Source of the DNA: Prorocentrum cordatum
Taxonomy: Eukaryota > Sar > Dinophyceae > Prorocentrales > Prorocentraceae
DNA: 64,000 nt
Assembly: GCA_963575745.1 (NCBI GenBank)
Contig: CAUYUJ010014171.1
Coordinates: forward strand, 486,186-550,185
Reading direction: 5' to 3'
Position numbers and translations under genes: made by a program. The notes under the pieces were generated by a model, which saw nothing but the letters and a program-made list of their open reading frames with translations, made no database searches and was not told where the DNA came from. This document shows, piece after piece, positions 42,470 to 53,630 of the stretch; position 1 is the stretch's first letter, and every line of letters begins with the position of its first letter.

Positions 42470-43920
42470 AGATGAAGACGTAGAGTCCGCGATAAAACAC
42501 TCGGGCAACAGCGTGCCAGGCCCCGACGGGGCCCCGCGCGTCGCTTGGCGGCGAAGCGGCCAGCTCGCCATCAGAGCCCCTCGGGCAGCCGCCGACGCTC
42601 TCCAGAGCACCTCAGGGGAGACATGCCTCCACGAGCTGAGCGATGACGACCCCGCTCGCCATGACTTCAACTTGGGAACCCTCGTCTGTGGGGAAGAAGA
42701 AGCTGATGTGTGACCCGACCCACGGTGACGTTTACTCGGCTGACAGCACGCGCCCGATATCCATCGTGAATACAGACGATGAGATCATCTCGAACGCTGC
42801 CCGGAGGCGTTGGGACTTATTATCAATGCATGGGTCGGCCCTTCGCAACAAGGCTTCTTACGGCACCGATCTCTATTGAAGAAGGTTCTCGACATCGGTT
42901 TTGCCAGCATGGCCACCGCGCTCCAAACAGAGTCTGGCGCCATCATCCTCTTCGACTTTGCGTCCGCGTTCCCGTCGCTCTCGCAGGAGTGCCTGCGCGA
43001 CATGCTGCGTCATCTGGATCTGCCGGCGTCGGCTTGGAGTTTTGCGAAGCACTTGTGCGACAACAGCAGGTGTCATATTTTGAATCAAGGAGAGACGCTG
43101 CCAGGATTTCCCTTGACAGCGGGCGTCTGACAGGGACGTCCCTTGTCCCCATCTACTGCGCGCCATCTACGCGGAGTTGTTGTTGGACAAGATTCAAGCG
43201 GCTTGCCCGGGCATCCTGGCTCGTGCATATGCGGATGGCACCGCCGTTGTTTCGACAATTCTTCGGGGGGGCGCGCCTCGACTGGCGGCCCTGTTCGACG
43301 AGTTCGCAACAATATCTGGACTGCGGCTCAATGTTCAGAAGACGGTCGTTATACCATTATTCGCGTCCCCGCTACCGACGGTGCGGTCGCGCATCGACGC
43401 GCTGATCCCGGGTTGGTCTACCGCCCAACTGGCGCTTGCATGGAAATGCTTGGGTTTCTATGTGGGACCGGGCAGCCTGAACTTGCTCTGGAAGGGCCCA
43501 GAGGCGAAGTTTCGGCGGCGTGCCTCGCTGTGGGCGAACCACCCGCTTGGGCTGCACTGCTCAGCACTAGCTTACAACACGTTTGCGATATCGGTCTTAG
43601 GCTTTGTGGCACAACTCAACGAGCCGACGGAGGACGTCTTCGACGTGGAGGTGCAATGTCTACGACGGGCCGCCCCTGGCCCAGGGAATCGGGCAACTCT
43701 GGAGGACCTCTGGTGGCTTCAGCATTCCTACCATGGCCCCAGCGCTGTCCGACGTCTTCGATTTGTCGCTCAAGCAGCACAATTACGAGTACGACTGTGG
43801 GACACGGCCTGCGGCGACCACCCCGCTGACCCAGGCGCCCCCCTGGACTTCCACTCTCCAGCGACCGCGCGCGCCCCCCTGCCCTCGCCGACCCGCCGCC
43901 CCACGCCCCCAACAACCTTA
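42470..43920 (+). pseudogene. LINE reverse transcriptase
   Basis: Motif order is complete across frames. NSVPGPDGAPRVAWRR (RT0/1) comes at about 42510, then RPISIVNTDDEII (fingers) at 42750. AIILFDFASAFPSLSQE (motif A, F.D...AF) is at 42950, GV-stop-QGCPLSPLLF (motif B; CGA to TGA gives the stop) at about 43127, and ARAYADGTAVV (motif C) at 43220. GLRLNVQKTVVIPL and KCLGFYVGPG follow. The frame 43177-44064 is open for 295 codons. The catalytic YADD reads YADG, so the second Asp is lost. With two stops and several shifts this copy cannot be active. Confidence 0.85.
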
Positions 43921-43944
43921 ATTTCAGCTGCACTTCCAACCGAC

Positions 43945-45409
43945 GCACCCGGTTCCTCAGATCACTACTGGGGACTTCCGACCGCCTGCAAGAGCGAGCA
44001 CTTTGGGGCGGATGGCTTCAGCATTCCTACCACCTCCGATTGGACACCAACTTTTCGGACATGACGGCAACTTTGGGGACGCCCGCCGAGTTGCGCCGCT
44101 CCGTGGCACCGACGCGCCCCGCCCCCTACGCCGAGAAGGATTGGGGCCACAATCGCGCCCGTTTACAAGCCACCGCATCCGCTCGACTAATGCAGGCGCA
44201 CGCGCCGCCAGCCGAGTTCCGCGCCAGGCACAAATGCAGACGCTGGGGCTTCAACCTACCCGACCACGCCCACATCGCTAGCTTATTTGTTGTCCGGCAG
44301 CGCACGGAGAACTGGCACGGCCAGGCAGGCCTTCATCATCTTCGACAATTTCGCACGATGGTGACCCCGAGGGTGCAATCGGCGGTTTTCAGCGCAATGT
44401 GGAACCGTTGGACCACAGCTGGTCGTTTTCAAGGTGCTGGCACCTGCGTCCTGTGCAGAGTACCCCACGCCCAGGACTCGATTGAACATTGCGCCATATG
44501 CCCTGTGGTGAAACGACTTGCAGCACAGTTTCTGCACCTCGATCCGCGACAGTTCGTGAACCTCCATTCTTTCCTACTGGTGAATCCGTTGGTCAATGCC
44601 AAGGAGACCCTCACGACGATCGCCCTGTTGGTTCAGTACAGGCGCACCAATTTCCAACGATATGCCCAGACGCCCTTACCGACAGACGCGCTTTATGACG
44701 CAATGACGCAACGGGTTCGTGAAGGCGTTCGGGGCTACGGCACCCCCACCCGCGCCCTGGCCCGACGTTGGGTTCCGAGCGCCTCCCATCCACTGCCCCC
44801 GGCGCCGCGCTACCACCGGCGCCTCCAGTGCCAACGATCGACCCGCGCCAGTCTCACGGCAACCGACCCGCGCAACAAACTCGAACTGGCGCCTCCCATC
44901 CCACAGCAGCCGACCCACGTCCACCCTACGCCCGCCCACATCAACCGACCCACCGCAGCCCCACAGCAACGGACCCGCGCAACATGCCAGGGCCTCTGCC
45001 GCCCCGCAGCCAACCCAGCACAACAGACCCGCAGCAGAACACCAACCGCCCCGATTATCGACCCAGCTCCGACCCCAGCATCTGCCCCAGTTCCGGCTCC
45101 GACATCGACGCGGCGCAGCGAACGCGACAGGGGGCGGAGAAATCCTGCCCCCCCTCACCACATCAAGCACCGCGACGTCGAACACCGCGACTTTGTGCAC
45201 GCGCAGTTTTGCACGCTAGCCGGGTGGACGCCGGCGCGTCGCCACTTCTGGGGGAGGGAGGGAGGATGAGGAGGTGGAGATCAGAGCAGCACCGCACGCC
45301 AGCCGGGCGGGCGCCAGCGCGTCGCCCCCTCCGGGGCAGGACCCGCTGCAGGATGTGGGCGGCGAGGTGGGAAGAGGCCTCGGGGGCCGACGTCGGGGCC
45401 TCCGAGGCC
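43945..45409 (+). pseudogene. LINE ORF2 zinc-finger tail, copy 1 of a tandem duplication
   Basis: The frame to 45269 (about 409 codons, entered from the RT by a frame change near 44040) has a helical region, then CVLCRVPHAQDSIEHCAIC (CCHC-type zinc finger as in LINE RT tails). A further helical region (NLHSFLLVNPLVNAKETLTT) and a Pro/Gln/Thr-rich end stopping at 45267 follow. The zinc finger probably helps bind template RNA. The whole 1465-bp segment is repeated next door with about three base changes. Confidence 0.75.
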
Positions 45410-46874
45410 GCACCCGGTTCCTCAGATCACTACTGGGGACTTCCGACCGCCTGCAAGAGCGAGCACTTTGGGGCGGATGGCTTCAGCATTCCTACCACCT
45501 CCGATTGGACACCAACTTTTCGGACATGACGGCAACTTTGGGGACGCCCGCCGAGTTGCGCCGCTCCGTGGCACCGACGCGCCCCGCCCCCTACGCCGAG
45601 AAGGATTGGGGCCACAATCGCGCCCGTTTACAAGCCACCGCGTCCGCTCGACTAATGCAGGCGCACGCGCCGCCAGCCGAGTTCCGCGCCAGGCACAAAT
45701 GCAGACGCTGGGGCTTCAACCTACCCGACCACGCCCACATCGCTAGCTTATTTGTTGTCCGGCAGCGCACGGAGAACTGGCACGGCCAGGCAGGCCTTCA
45801 TCATCTTCGACAATTTCGCACGATGGTGACCCCGAGGGTGCAATCGGCGGTTTTCAGCGCAATGTGGAACCGTTGGACCACAGCTGGTCGTTTTCAAGGT
45901 GCTGGCACCTGCGTCCTGTGCAGAGTACCCCACGCCCAGGACTCGATTGAACATTGCGCCATATGCCCTGTGGTGAAACGACTTGCAGCACAGTTTCTGC
46001 ACCTCGATCCGCGACAGTTCGTGAACCTCCATTCTTTCCTACTGGTGAATCCGTTGGTCAATGCCAAGGAGACCCTCACGACGATCGCCCTGTTGGTTCA
46101 GTACAGGCGCACCAATTTCCAACGATATGCCCAGACGCCCTTACCGACAGACGCGCTTTATGACGCAATGACGCAACGGGTTCGTGCAGGCGTTCGGGGC
46201 TACGGCACCCCCACCCGCGCCCTGGCCCGACGTTGGGTTCCGAGCGCCTCCCATCCACTGCCCCCGGCGCCGCGCTACCACCGGCGCCTCCAATGCCAAC
46301 GATCGACCCGCGCCAGTCTCACGGCAACCGACCCGCGCAACAAACTCGAACTGGCGCCTCCCATCCCACAGCAGCCGACCCACGTCCACCCTACGCCCGC
46401 CCACATCAACCGACCCACCGCAGCCCCACAGCAACGGACCCGCGCAACATGCCAGGGCCTCTGCCGCCCCGCAGCCAACCCAGCACAACAGACCCGCAGC
46501 AGAACACCAACCGCCCCGATTATCGACCCAGCTCCGACCCCAGCATCTGCCCCAGTTCCGGCTCCGACATCGACGCGGCGCAGCGAACGCGACAGGGGGC
46601 GGAGAAATCCTGCCCCCCCTCACCACATCAAGCACCGCGACGTCGAACACCGCGACTTTGTGCACGCGCAGTTTTGCACGCTAGCCGGGTGGACGCCGGC
46701 GCGTCGCCACTTCTGGGGGAGGGAGGGAGGATGAGGAGGTGGAGATCAGAGCAGCACCGCACGCCAGCCGGGCGGGCGCCAGCGCGTCGCCCCCTCCGGG
46801 GCAGGACCCGCTGCAGGATGTGGGCGGCGAGGTGGGAAGAGGCCTCGGGGGCCGACGTCGGGGCCTCCGAGGCC
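45410..46874 (+). repeat. LINE tail, copy 2 of the 1465-bp tandem duplication
   Basis: Repeats 43945-45409 almost perfectly. Differences seen: CCGCATCCG to CCGCGTCCG, CGTGAAGG to CGTGCAGG and CAGTGCC to CAATGCC. The zinc-finger frame is open again (to 46734), and here it is in frame with the sequence before it because the copy begins inside an open frame. The junction shares only CGC, so this was a tandem duplication of recent date. Confidence 0.95.
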
Positions 46875-46904
46875 GCTGCTGGGGCCTCCCCGACCGAAGA
46901 TCCG

Positions 46905-48345
46905 ATCTCACACCTTCTGCCGACCAGCTCGCCGACTCCCTCGCCGACCATGTCACCGACTCCCGCGCCGACCAGCTCTCCGACGCCAGCGCCGACCAGG
47001 TCACCGACTCCCGCACCGACCACCTCGCCGACTCCCTCGCCGACCATTTCACCGATTCCCGCACCGACCAGCTCACCGACTCCCGCGCCGACCAGGTCGC
47101 CGACTCGTGCACCGACCAGCTCGCCGACTCCCTCGTCTACCATGTCACCATATGTCACCGACTCCCGCGCCGGCCAGCTTAGCGACTCCCTCGCCGACCA
47201 GGCCCGATCAGCTCGCCGATGCTCGCGCCGGCCAGCTCACCGACTCCCGCGCCGACCAGGTCACCGACCCCTGCGCCGACCAGCTCGCCGTCTCCCTCGC
47301 CGACCATATCACCGACTCCCGCGCGCAAGCCGGCTGGGCGCTGGCGCGTTGCCCCATCTGGGGAAGGAGGAGGCTGAGGAGGAGGAGATCAGAGCAGTAC
47401 CGCACGCCAGCCGGGTCGACGCCGGCGCGTCGCCCCCTCCGGGGCAGGGCCCGCTGCAGGATATGGACGGCGAGGTGGGAAGAGGCCTCGGGGCCGACGT
47501 CGGGGCCTGCGAGGCCGCTGCCAGGGCCTCCCCGACCGAAGATCCGATCTCACACCTCTTCTGCCGACCAGCTCACCGACTCCCTCGCCGACCATCTCAC
47601 CGACTCCCGAACCGACCAGCTCACCGACTCCCGCGCCGACCAGGTCACCGACTCCCGCGCCGGCCAGCTCGCCGACCATTTCACCGATTCCCGCACCGAC
47701 CAGCTCACCGACTCCTACGCCGACCAAGTAACCGACTCGTTCACCGACCAGCTCGCCAACTCCCTCGTCGACCATGTCACCGACTTCCGCGAAGGCCAGC
47801 TCACCGACTCCCTCACCGACCAGGCCCGATCAGCTCGCCGGTTCCCGTGCCAGCCAGCTCACCAACTCCCGCACCGACCAGGTCACCGACCCTTTCACCG
47901 ACCAGCTCGCCGTCTCCCTCGCCGACAATATCACCGACTCCCGCACCGACCAGTTTGCCGACTCGTGCGCCGACCAGCTGGCCGAGCCCCTCGCCGAACA
48001 TATCACCGACTCCCGCACTGACTAGGTCACCGACTCCCGCACCGACCAGTTCACCGACTTCCGCGCCGACCATATCACCGACTCCCGCACCGACCAGTTC
48101 ACCGACTCCCGCACCGATGAGATCACTGACTCCCGCACCGACCAGGTCACCGGCTCGTGCACCGACCAGCTCGCCAACTCCTTCGCCGGCCATGTCACCG
48201 ATTCCCGCGCCTGCCAGCTCACCGACTCCTTCACCGACCAGGTCACCGACTCCAGCGCCGATCAGCTCGCCGAGTCCCGCGCCAGCCAGCTCACCGACTC
48301 CCGCACCGACCAGGTCATTGTCTCCCGCACCGATGCACAATTGTG
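46905..48345 (+). repeat. 24-bp minisatellite (PT-rich in one frame)
   Basis: Degenerate units CACCGACTCCCGCACCGACCAGCT (24 bp) run from 46905 to 47325 and from 47565 to 48345. They are interrupted by a diverged third copy of the segment also seen at 45223-45410 and 46688-46876. One plus frame reads SPTPAPTS repeats, the next DQLTDSRA repeats, and the minus strand GELVGAGV repeats, all without stops for hundreds of codons. A 782-codon plus frame (46233-48581) is therefore not evidence of a gene. Confidence 0.9.
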
Positions 48346-49355
48346 GCAACCAGAACCGGCGGTCACCTCAGACTCCTGGTCAAGCTCCGACCCCGACTCC
48401 AGAATTCAGTGCAAGACCCGGGTGCGGGACGTTGCGCAGCTGGGTTCCTGGACATACCGGTGCCTCGGTACCCGTTTCCAGACGCCTGTCGGCCTCCGCC
48501 CACCCTGGGAATGGCTACCAACATTCAGGCTACATCTACTTCGGGATCTATTTGTACGACTTGTACCTCTACCTGTTGTAATATTCGTGAGCCCCCGCGT
48601 CGCCTTTGCCCTCCGCTGCCCCCTCTTCCTCTTCTCTGCGGCTCCTTTTTTCTTCCGCTCGCCTTCTTGCTTCCGCCTCCAACGCGATCGAAACCCAGGC
48701 ATTTGTTCAATCAGCCGCGTCGCCGTGCAGGTTGCTTGCTTCTTTGATGTGCTGTGCACTGTCCTTACTTTGTCGTTGTGTGCTGCCTTTTTATATGAAT
48801 GCTCGGTTGGACCGTGTGGGGTTGCACACGCATGACCAGCCGAAGGAAAAGGACCGTACCTTTTGGACTGTTTCACTTCAGGTGTACATCGAACGTTGGC
48901 CAGTCTAGCGGTGCAAATTTATGCGCTTCGCCTTGACCAGCCCCGCGGTACACATTTAGTGTTTCGCCCTGCAGTGTTGCAGGCTGTTTCAATGGAAGTG
49001 CAGCCTTCCGGTGCCCCAACAGATTCGCGCGGAAGGACTTGACTCCTCTCGTGCAATTCACAATATGAATACTAGTCTCATCTCTCCCCCGAATGTGCGC
49101 GCAGAGTGGCCGCCCCCTCTCTCCGCATATTTTTGTTGCGCACATTCTTTGCGCGAAAGAGCTAGAGCTTTTCCTTGGTCGATCCCTCCGCTTCTTGTGA
49201 TATTGCGCACAGGACTGTCGCGAGCCACTTTTTTGCATATGAACTCCACCGTTCAAGTGTTTACAGATTTTCAAGAATGGTACTCTCGCTGCAGCGTGAG
49301 CCTCGTTTTCGGATCGGCGCTGTGCTCCCAGAGTTCAGACTGGCACTCCCACCCC
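48346..49355. other. Mixed sequence downstream of the minisatellite
   Basis: Possibly the 3' flank of the LINE. It has moderate GC, a pyrimidine-rich stretch at 48590-48690 and lower-GC sequence at 48700-49260. Short open frames exist, but no motif was recognised. Confidence 0.4.
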
Positions 49356-49359
49356 AGCG

Positions 49360-49725
49360 TGGGCCACTTCTGGATCCAACAGGTCTCGCACGTTTCGCAG
49401 GCACAACGCGTCCCACAGGTCCTACAGGACAGGTGTCAGAGGTCGCCCTACAGGTCCCACCAGTCTGACATATCCCATATGTCCCACAACTCCCACACGT
49501 GTCGCAGGTTTCGTAAGCCCACAGGTCCAAGAGGTCCGACAGGTTCTGGCGGTCCCACAGGTCAGGCATGTCCCGCCAGTGCAACGGGTCCCACAGGTCC
49601 CGCAGTTCCCACATGTCCCACGGGCCCCGCAGGTTCCACAGGTCTCACTGGTGTCGCAGGCTTCACAGGCACCACAGGCCACAGAGGTCCCCCAGGTCGC
49701 ACAGGTCCCACAAGTTTCCCTTGTC
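49360..49725. repeat. 9-bp minisatellite (CACAGGTCC)n
   Basis: Degenerate CACAGGTCC/CACAGGTCT units with GCAG variants. In one plus frame (49011-49781) this reads as Gly-X-Y collagen-like repeats ([16 protein letters not shown]); on the minus strand it reads Cys/Thr/Gly-rich. Because the opposite strand is equally open, it is treated as a repeat, not a collagen gene. Confidence 0.8.
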
Positions 49726-49879
49726 CGGCTGCGCGTAACATAACACGAAAGGGTGTTTATAACGTCGCATGTCGGTTGTGACCCGCGTCCGCGGATAAAG
49801 AAAAGCCAGCGCAATTGGAATGGATGGGAGGGAGGGATGAGATGTCAGACATGGCGAGAGCGCACCTAGCTAGCCCTCC

Positions 49880-50230
49880 TTCTCCTCCTCCTCCTTGGTC
49901 TCCTCCCCCTCCTCCTCCTCCTCCTCCGTTTCCTCCTGTGGTTGTCTTCTCACCGAGAAGTTTTCGAGGATTGACTTGGTCTGATTTGACCCGGCCTGGC
50001 CTGACCTGACCTGACTTGACCTTGCCTGACCTTCTCCTCCTCCTTATCCTCCTCCTCCTCCTCTTCCTCCTCCTTTGCCTCCTCCTCCTCCTCCTCCTTC
50101 TTCTCCTCCTCCCTCCTCCTCCTTCTCCTCCTCCTCCTCCTTCTCCTCCTCCCTCCTCCTCCTCCCTCCTCCTCCTCCTCCTCCTCCTCCTCCTCCTCCT
50201 CCTCCTCCGCCTCCTCCTCGTCATCCTCCC
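49880..50230. repeat. (TCC)n pyrimidine tract and CTGACCTGA repeats
   Basis: TCC units run at 49880-49935 and 50028-50222. Between them (49970-50028) lies a short array of TTGACC/CTGACC units. Confidence 0.9.
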
Positions 50231-50389
50231 ACCTCCCTCCTCCCTGCCGTGCTCCCCGCACACCTCCTCTCCGTCATTCCGTGGCTTTTCGAGCCTTCAG
50301 TGCCTTCTGCCTCCCCGCTGGTTTCAGCCTGGTCTCATTTCGCAGTGCCGACGACCACGCATGTATGCCGGTAGCATTACGTGCGCAGA

Positions 50390-50720
50390 TTCCGGAGGGC
50401 GCGGAGGGCTTTCGGAGGGCGCGACCCTCGGACCCTTGGGATGGAAGAGGCTCCCCCTCTTCCTCCAAAGGATTCCTGCGGATTCCTACGGCGTCCAAAA
50501 GGTTCTGCAATTCCGCTGGCTTTGGGGGTTGTCGCCAAGTTCCCGAGGATTTCTCAAGATTCCGCAGGATCCCTTGGGATTCCAAAAGGGCACCGTCAGG
50601 CTTCCAAGAATTCCTGAAGGTTCGGAAGGATTCCTCAGGACTCTCGCAGATCTCACAGGACTCCGAAGTATTCCTGCTGATTCCTGGGCATTCTTCCAGA
50701 TTCGTCAAGTACTTCCCCAA
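50390..50720. repeat. Degenerate GGATTCC-rich minisatellite
   Basis: Recurring words AGGATTCCT, GGATTTCTC and GGATTCC at irregular 12-18 bp spacing. Open plus frames here follow from the repeat. Confidence 0.55.
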
Positions 50721-50765
50721 CCATCCTGTGTTGTTGGGCCTCGTTGTGACAGCGCCCCGCGTCTT

Positions 50766-50905
50766 ACTCACTAGCTCACTCACTCACTCTCTCTCTCTCT
50801 CTCTCTCACGCACTCACTCACTCACTCATTCACTCACTCATTCACTCACTCACTCACTCACTCACCCACTCACTCACTCCTCCTCCTCCTCCTCCTCCTC
50901 CCTCC
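50766..50905. repeat. (CTCA)n, (CT)n and (TCC)n microsatellites
   Basis: CTCACTCACTCTCTCTCTCT leads into a long (ACTC)n run with ATTC variants (50809-50878), ended by TCC units (50879-50905). Confidence 0.95.
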
Positions 50906-50944
50906 TCCCTCCTCCCATCCCCCATCCCTGCCTCCGCCCTCCGC

Positions 50945-51520
50945 ATGTCCATTTCTGCACGCCTCTCACTCGCTTTGTGGCCCTTTGGAGAGCCATGCGG
51001 CCCCCCGCCCACCGCAGGTCCATTTCGGTATACCCCTCTCGCGTCGTGGCCCCATAGGGAGCCTTACCTGAGGCCCCAGTGCGTGCGGCCACATGCGGCC
51101 CCCCCACCCACTGCATGTCCATTTCGGCATGCCCCTCACACGTTTCGCAGCCCCCGAGGAAGTTCCAAGGCCCTGGTGGGTGCGGCCACTTGCGGCTCCC
51201 CGCCCACCGCACGTCCATTTCGGCACGCCCCTCATACGCTCCGTGGCCCCCAATGGAGCCTTATCCAAGGCCTCTGTGGGTGCGGCCACATGCGGCATCC
51301 CGCCCACCGCATGCTCATTTCGGCACACCCCTCAAACGGCCCGTGAACCCGTAGAGAGCTCCATCGAAGGCCCCAGTGAGTGCGGCCACATGCGGCTCCC
51401 TGCCCACTACATATCCATGTCTGCACACCCTCAAACGTTTCGTGGCCCCACAGGGAGGCCCACCTAAGGCACCAGTGGGTGCAGCCATATGCGGCTCCCC
51501 GCCCGCCGCATGTCCATGTA
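50945..51520. repeat. Satellite of about 99 bp, left block
   Basis: Units are anchored by GTCCATTTCGGCACGCCCCT at 51018, 51117, 51213, 51313, 51413 and 51512, with a partial one at 50947. Each continues TCA.ACG.T.CGTGGCCCC.AGGGAGC...AAGGCCCC.GTG.GTGCGGCCACATGCGGCTCCCCGCCCACCGCAT. Copies are 75-90% alike by eye. The same family reappears at 53365. Confidence 0.9.
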
Positions 51521-51579
51521 TCGTTTTTTGTTTTGTCATTGTGTTCAGGAGCTCAGAGATGATCTGGCCGAAAGCGACA

Positions 51580-52560
51580 TTCAGGAAGCCGCCCGAGCGA
51601 TAGACACGTCTTGTGCTGCCAGCGTTGCGCTTTTCGCCAAAGGCATGTTTCCTCACCCTGGTGGTCTCTGGCCTCGCCCTCGTGCTGCTGATGGCGTCGT
51701 CATCTCTTGGGAGGAGGACCCTGGTCGCCAGGACACCAGAATTTCAGGTTACGTGTTCATGAATGGTAGCTGCCTGCATAGCATTCGTGAGTTATCCTGG
51801 GCAAGTGGGGGGGTTACAGCTTATAGAGACAGGCGAGTTGCTAGTTTCGGTTGGGTCTATGTGGGCCCCCTCCCCAAGACCAGCCAGGCTGGCGAGTTTG
51901 GCGCTTTTGAAGCTGCCTCCCGGTGCCTCGTGGGACCCGCTAGGGGGCACTCCGAGTGCTCTGTTGTCCGTGTTTTGGGGAACCCAATGCCCTGCAGCTC
52001 TCCTACAGGCGGCCCTATGCGGGTATGATGTTCTCTGCTTTGTCTGCCCCGTGGGAGTTTGTGGTCAAACGCACAGCTCACGACCAGGACTGGGATGACC
52101 TCATCCCGCAGTAGTTTTTCTTTAGCGCGGCAACGGTGCCGCCGACACTGCAGCGAAGGTTGGGTTGGCACAACATCCAGCAGCCTCGCCCCAGCTTCAG
52201 CAGGAAGTGGCCTTCAACATCAGAGTTACCAAGTCGGTTACACATCTTGGCGCCAAGTTGCTGCCTCTGTGGCCTCGTATGGACCTGTCGGGAATTGAGC
52301 TGAAGAAGGCCCCCCAGCAAAGTAGCCGACCCTGTCGCCTCAGTTGAGCATGACGGGTTCTAGCAGTGCACTTACTGGAGGTGTGCCACGTGTCTGCGCT
52401 ACAGGCGCCAAGACAACCGCCCCGTCGCCCTGGGTTGCTCTGGCCTCGTTCCTGTCAGCCTCCAGGGAGGTTCTGCTCGTGGGTTTAGGCTCCTCTCTTT
52501 CGTGTGTTCATATGGGTCCTCTCTTTTTGTTTGTGTCGCCTGCGAGGCGACCAACAACTT
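51580..52560 (+). pseudogene. LINE RNase H domain and C-terminal zinc motif
   Basis: The plus frame to 52028 contains RRVASFGWVYVGPLPKTSQA, then GEFGAFEAASR. This matches the end of strand 1 and the 'Q....aEl.A...al' helix (catalytic Glu) of LINE RNase H domains. After a shift, 52120-52340 reads GNGAADTAAKVGLAQH, the family's 'GN..AD..Ak' end with the last catalytic Asp. A third frame (52365-52560) gives TYWRCATCLR ... LFVCVACEATNN, a Cys4-type zinc motif. RNase H removes template RNA during reverse transcription. RT itself is absent; the fragment lies between two blocks of the 99-bp satellite. Confidence 0.65.
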
Positions 52561-53364
52561 AGGCCCCCCTGGTTCTGGTCGGCGAAAGCTGCATTCGGAT
52601 GCCCACTCGCAAGAACAGGGATTGCTGGTCTTTACCTAAATAGGGCTCTCACCCGCGTCTGAAGTATGTGAGGGTGGAAGTCGAGCGTTTACCCATGGAC
52701 GAGGAGCTGGAGGAGGCTCCCGCCCAACCTGTGCACTGCGCGGGCGCACCCCACGACGTCCCTGTGCCTCCCGTGGAGTCGGAGTTGTAGGCGCGGGGGC
52801 CCGCTCCGCCCTCCTAGGACGTCGTCCCGTCGCCATGTCCCGTCGGCCCGGATCCGGGGATGGGGGGCGGATGGCGGGGCTCGTCGGGCAAGCCCCTCTG
52901 TCTTTTCGTCGTTGCACGAGCCACTTGGAGTGTCCAGGCGTCCACCTCAGATCAGTTTGACGCCAGGGGCCCGGCCCGGAGAGGTCGATCAGCATGCCGC
53001 GTCGTGTCGCTTCTGCTCGTGCCCGTTTCACGCGTCTCTCTCGGCGAGCCCAACCGTCCTCCAGGGGCCTGGGCGCGGGTGGCCCCGCATCGCGGCATCC
53101 GCATCCGCATCCGCATCCGCATCCGCGTTCTCTGGCTCCCCCCCTCCCATCGAGGAGGGTGGGCAGCCAGGCGGGCAGCTCTAATGTATGAGGGAGCGCC
53201 TCCTTTAAGAGGAGGACGAGGCTCCCCTCGTCCAGGCTGCCCGTTTGGTCCTGGCGGTGCCCGTCTCTCGCGTCGGCCACCGCCTTGGCCTTTCCAGCGT
53301 CGCCAGCATTTCTGGCGATGGAGGGGCGTGCAACCCGTTCTCCAGGGCTAGGTTCATGTCAACA
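52561..53364. other. GC-rich region between RNase H fragment and right satellite block
   Basis: Open frames on both strands but no motif. It may be the remainder of the element whose RNase H lies upstream. Confidence 0.35.
53097..53128. repeat. (CATCCG)n hexanucleotide run
   Basis: Five perfect CATCCG units inside a GC-rich stretch. Confidence 0.95.
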
Positions 53365-53630
53365 CAAAATCCACATGCGGCTGCCCGCTTACCGCATGCC
53401 AATGTCGGCACACCTCTCACACACGCTTCGTGGTTCCATAGGGAGGGAGCTACACCGAAGGCCCCCGTGCGTGCGGCCACATGCGGCCCCCCGCACACCG
53501 CATGTCCATTTCGGCACGCCCCTCACACGCTCCGTGGCCCCATAGGGAGCTCAAGCTAAGGCCCCTGTGCGTGCGGCCACATGCGGCTCCCCGCCCACCG
53601 CATGCCCATTTCTGCACATTCTCAGAAGGC
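53365..53630. repeat. Satellite of about 99 bp, right block
   Basis: Two full units and a part, anchored at 53398, 53503 and 53603, of the same family as 50945-51520 and in the same orientation. Confidence 0.9.

Larger units (their letters stand above)
35919..46876 (+). mobile_element. LINE-type retrotransposon carrying ubiquitin, with duplicated 3' part
   Basis: Plus strand, in order: His/Asp-rich protein, ubiquitin, ORF1-like protein, Pro-rich linker (40281-40847), APE endonuclease, reverse transcriptase, zinc-finger tail, and a tandem second copy of the tail. All lie on one strand with no foreign feature between them apart from the insertion in ubiquitin. Treating this as one element is an inference. 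It would be unusually long (about 9.5 kb without the duplication), and its 5' border could lie anywhere from 33.7 to 35.9 kb. Stops and frame changes show that this copy is dead. Confidence 0.55.

Noticed and set aside
46233-48581. 782-codon frame with SPTPAPTS repeats as a mucin-like gene
   Set aside because: It begins in the wrong frame of the LINE tail at a non-ATG codon, and the 24-bp repeat is equally open in other frames.
49011-49781. Collagen-like Gly-X-Y protein
   Set aside because: A 9-bp minisatellite explains the pattern; the opposite strand is also open and no start or signal sequence is seen.
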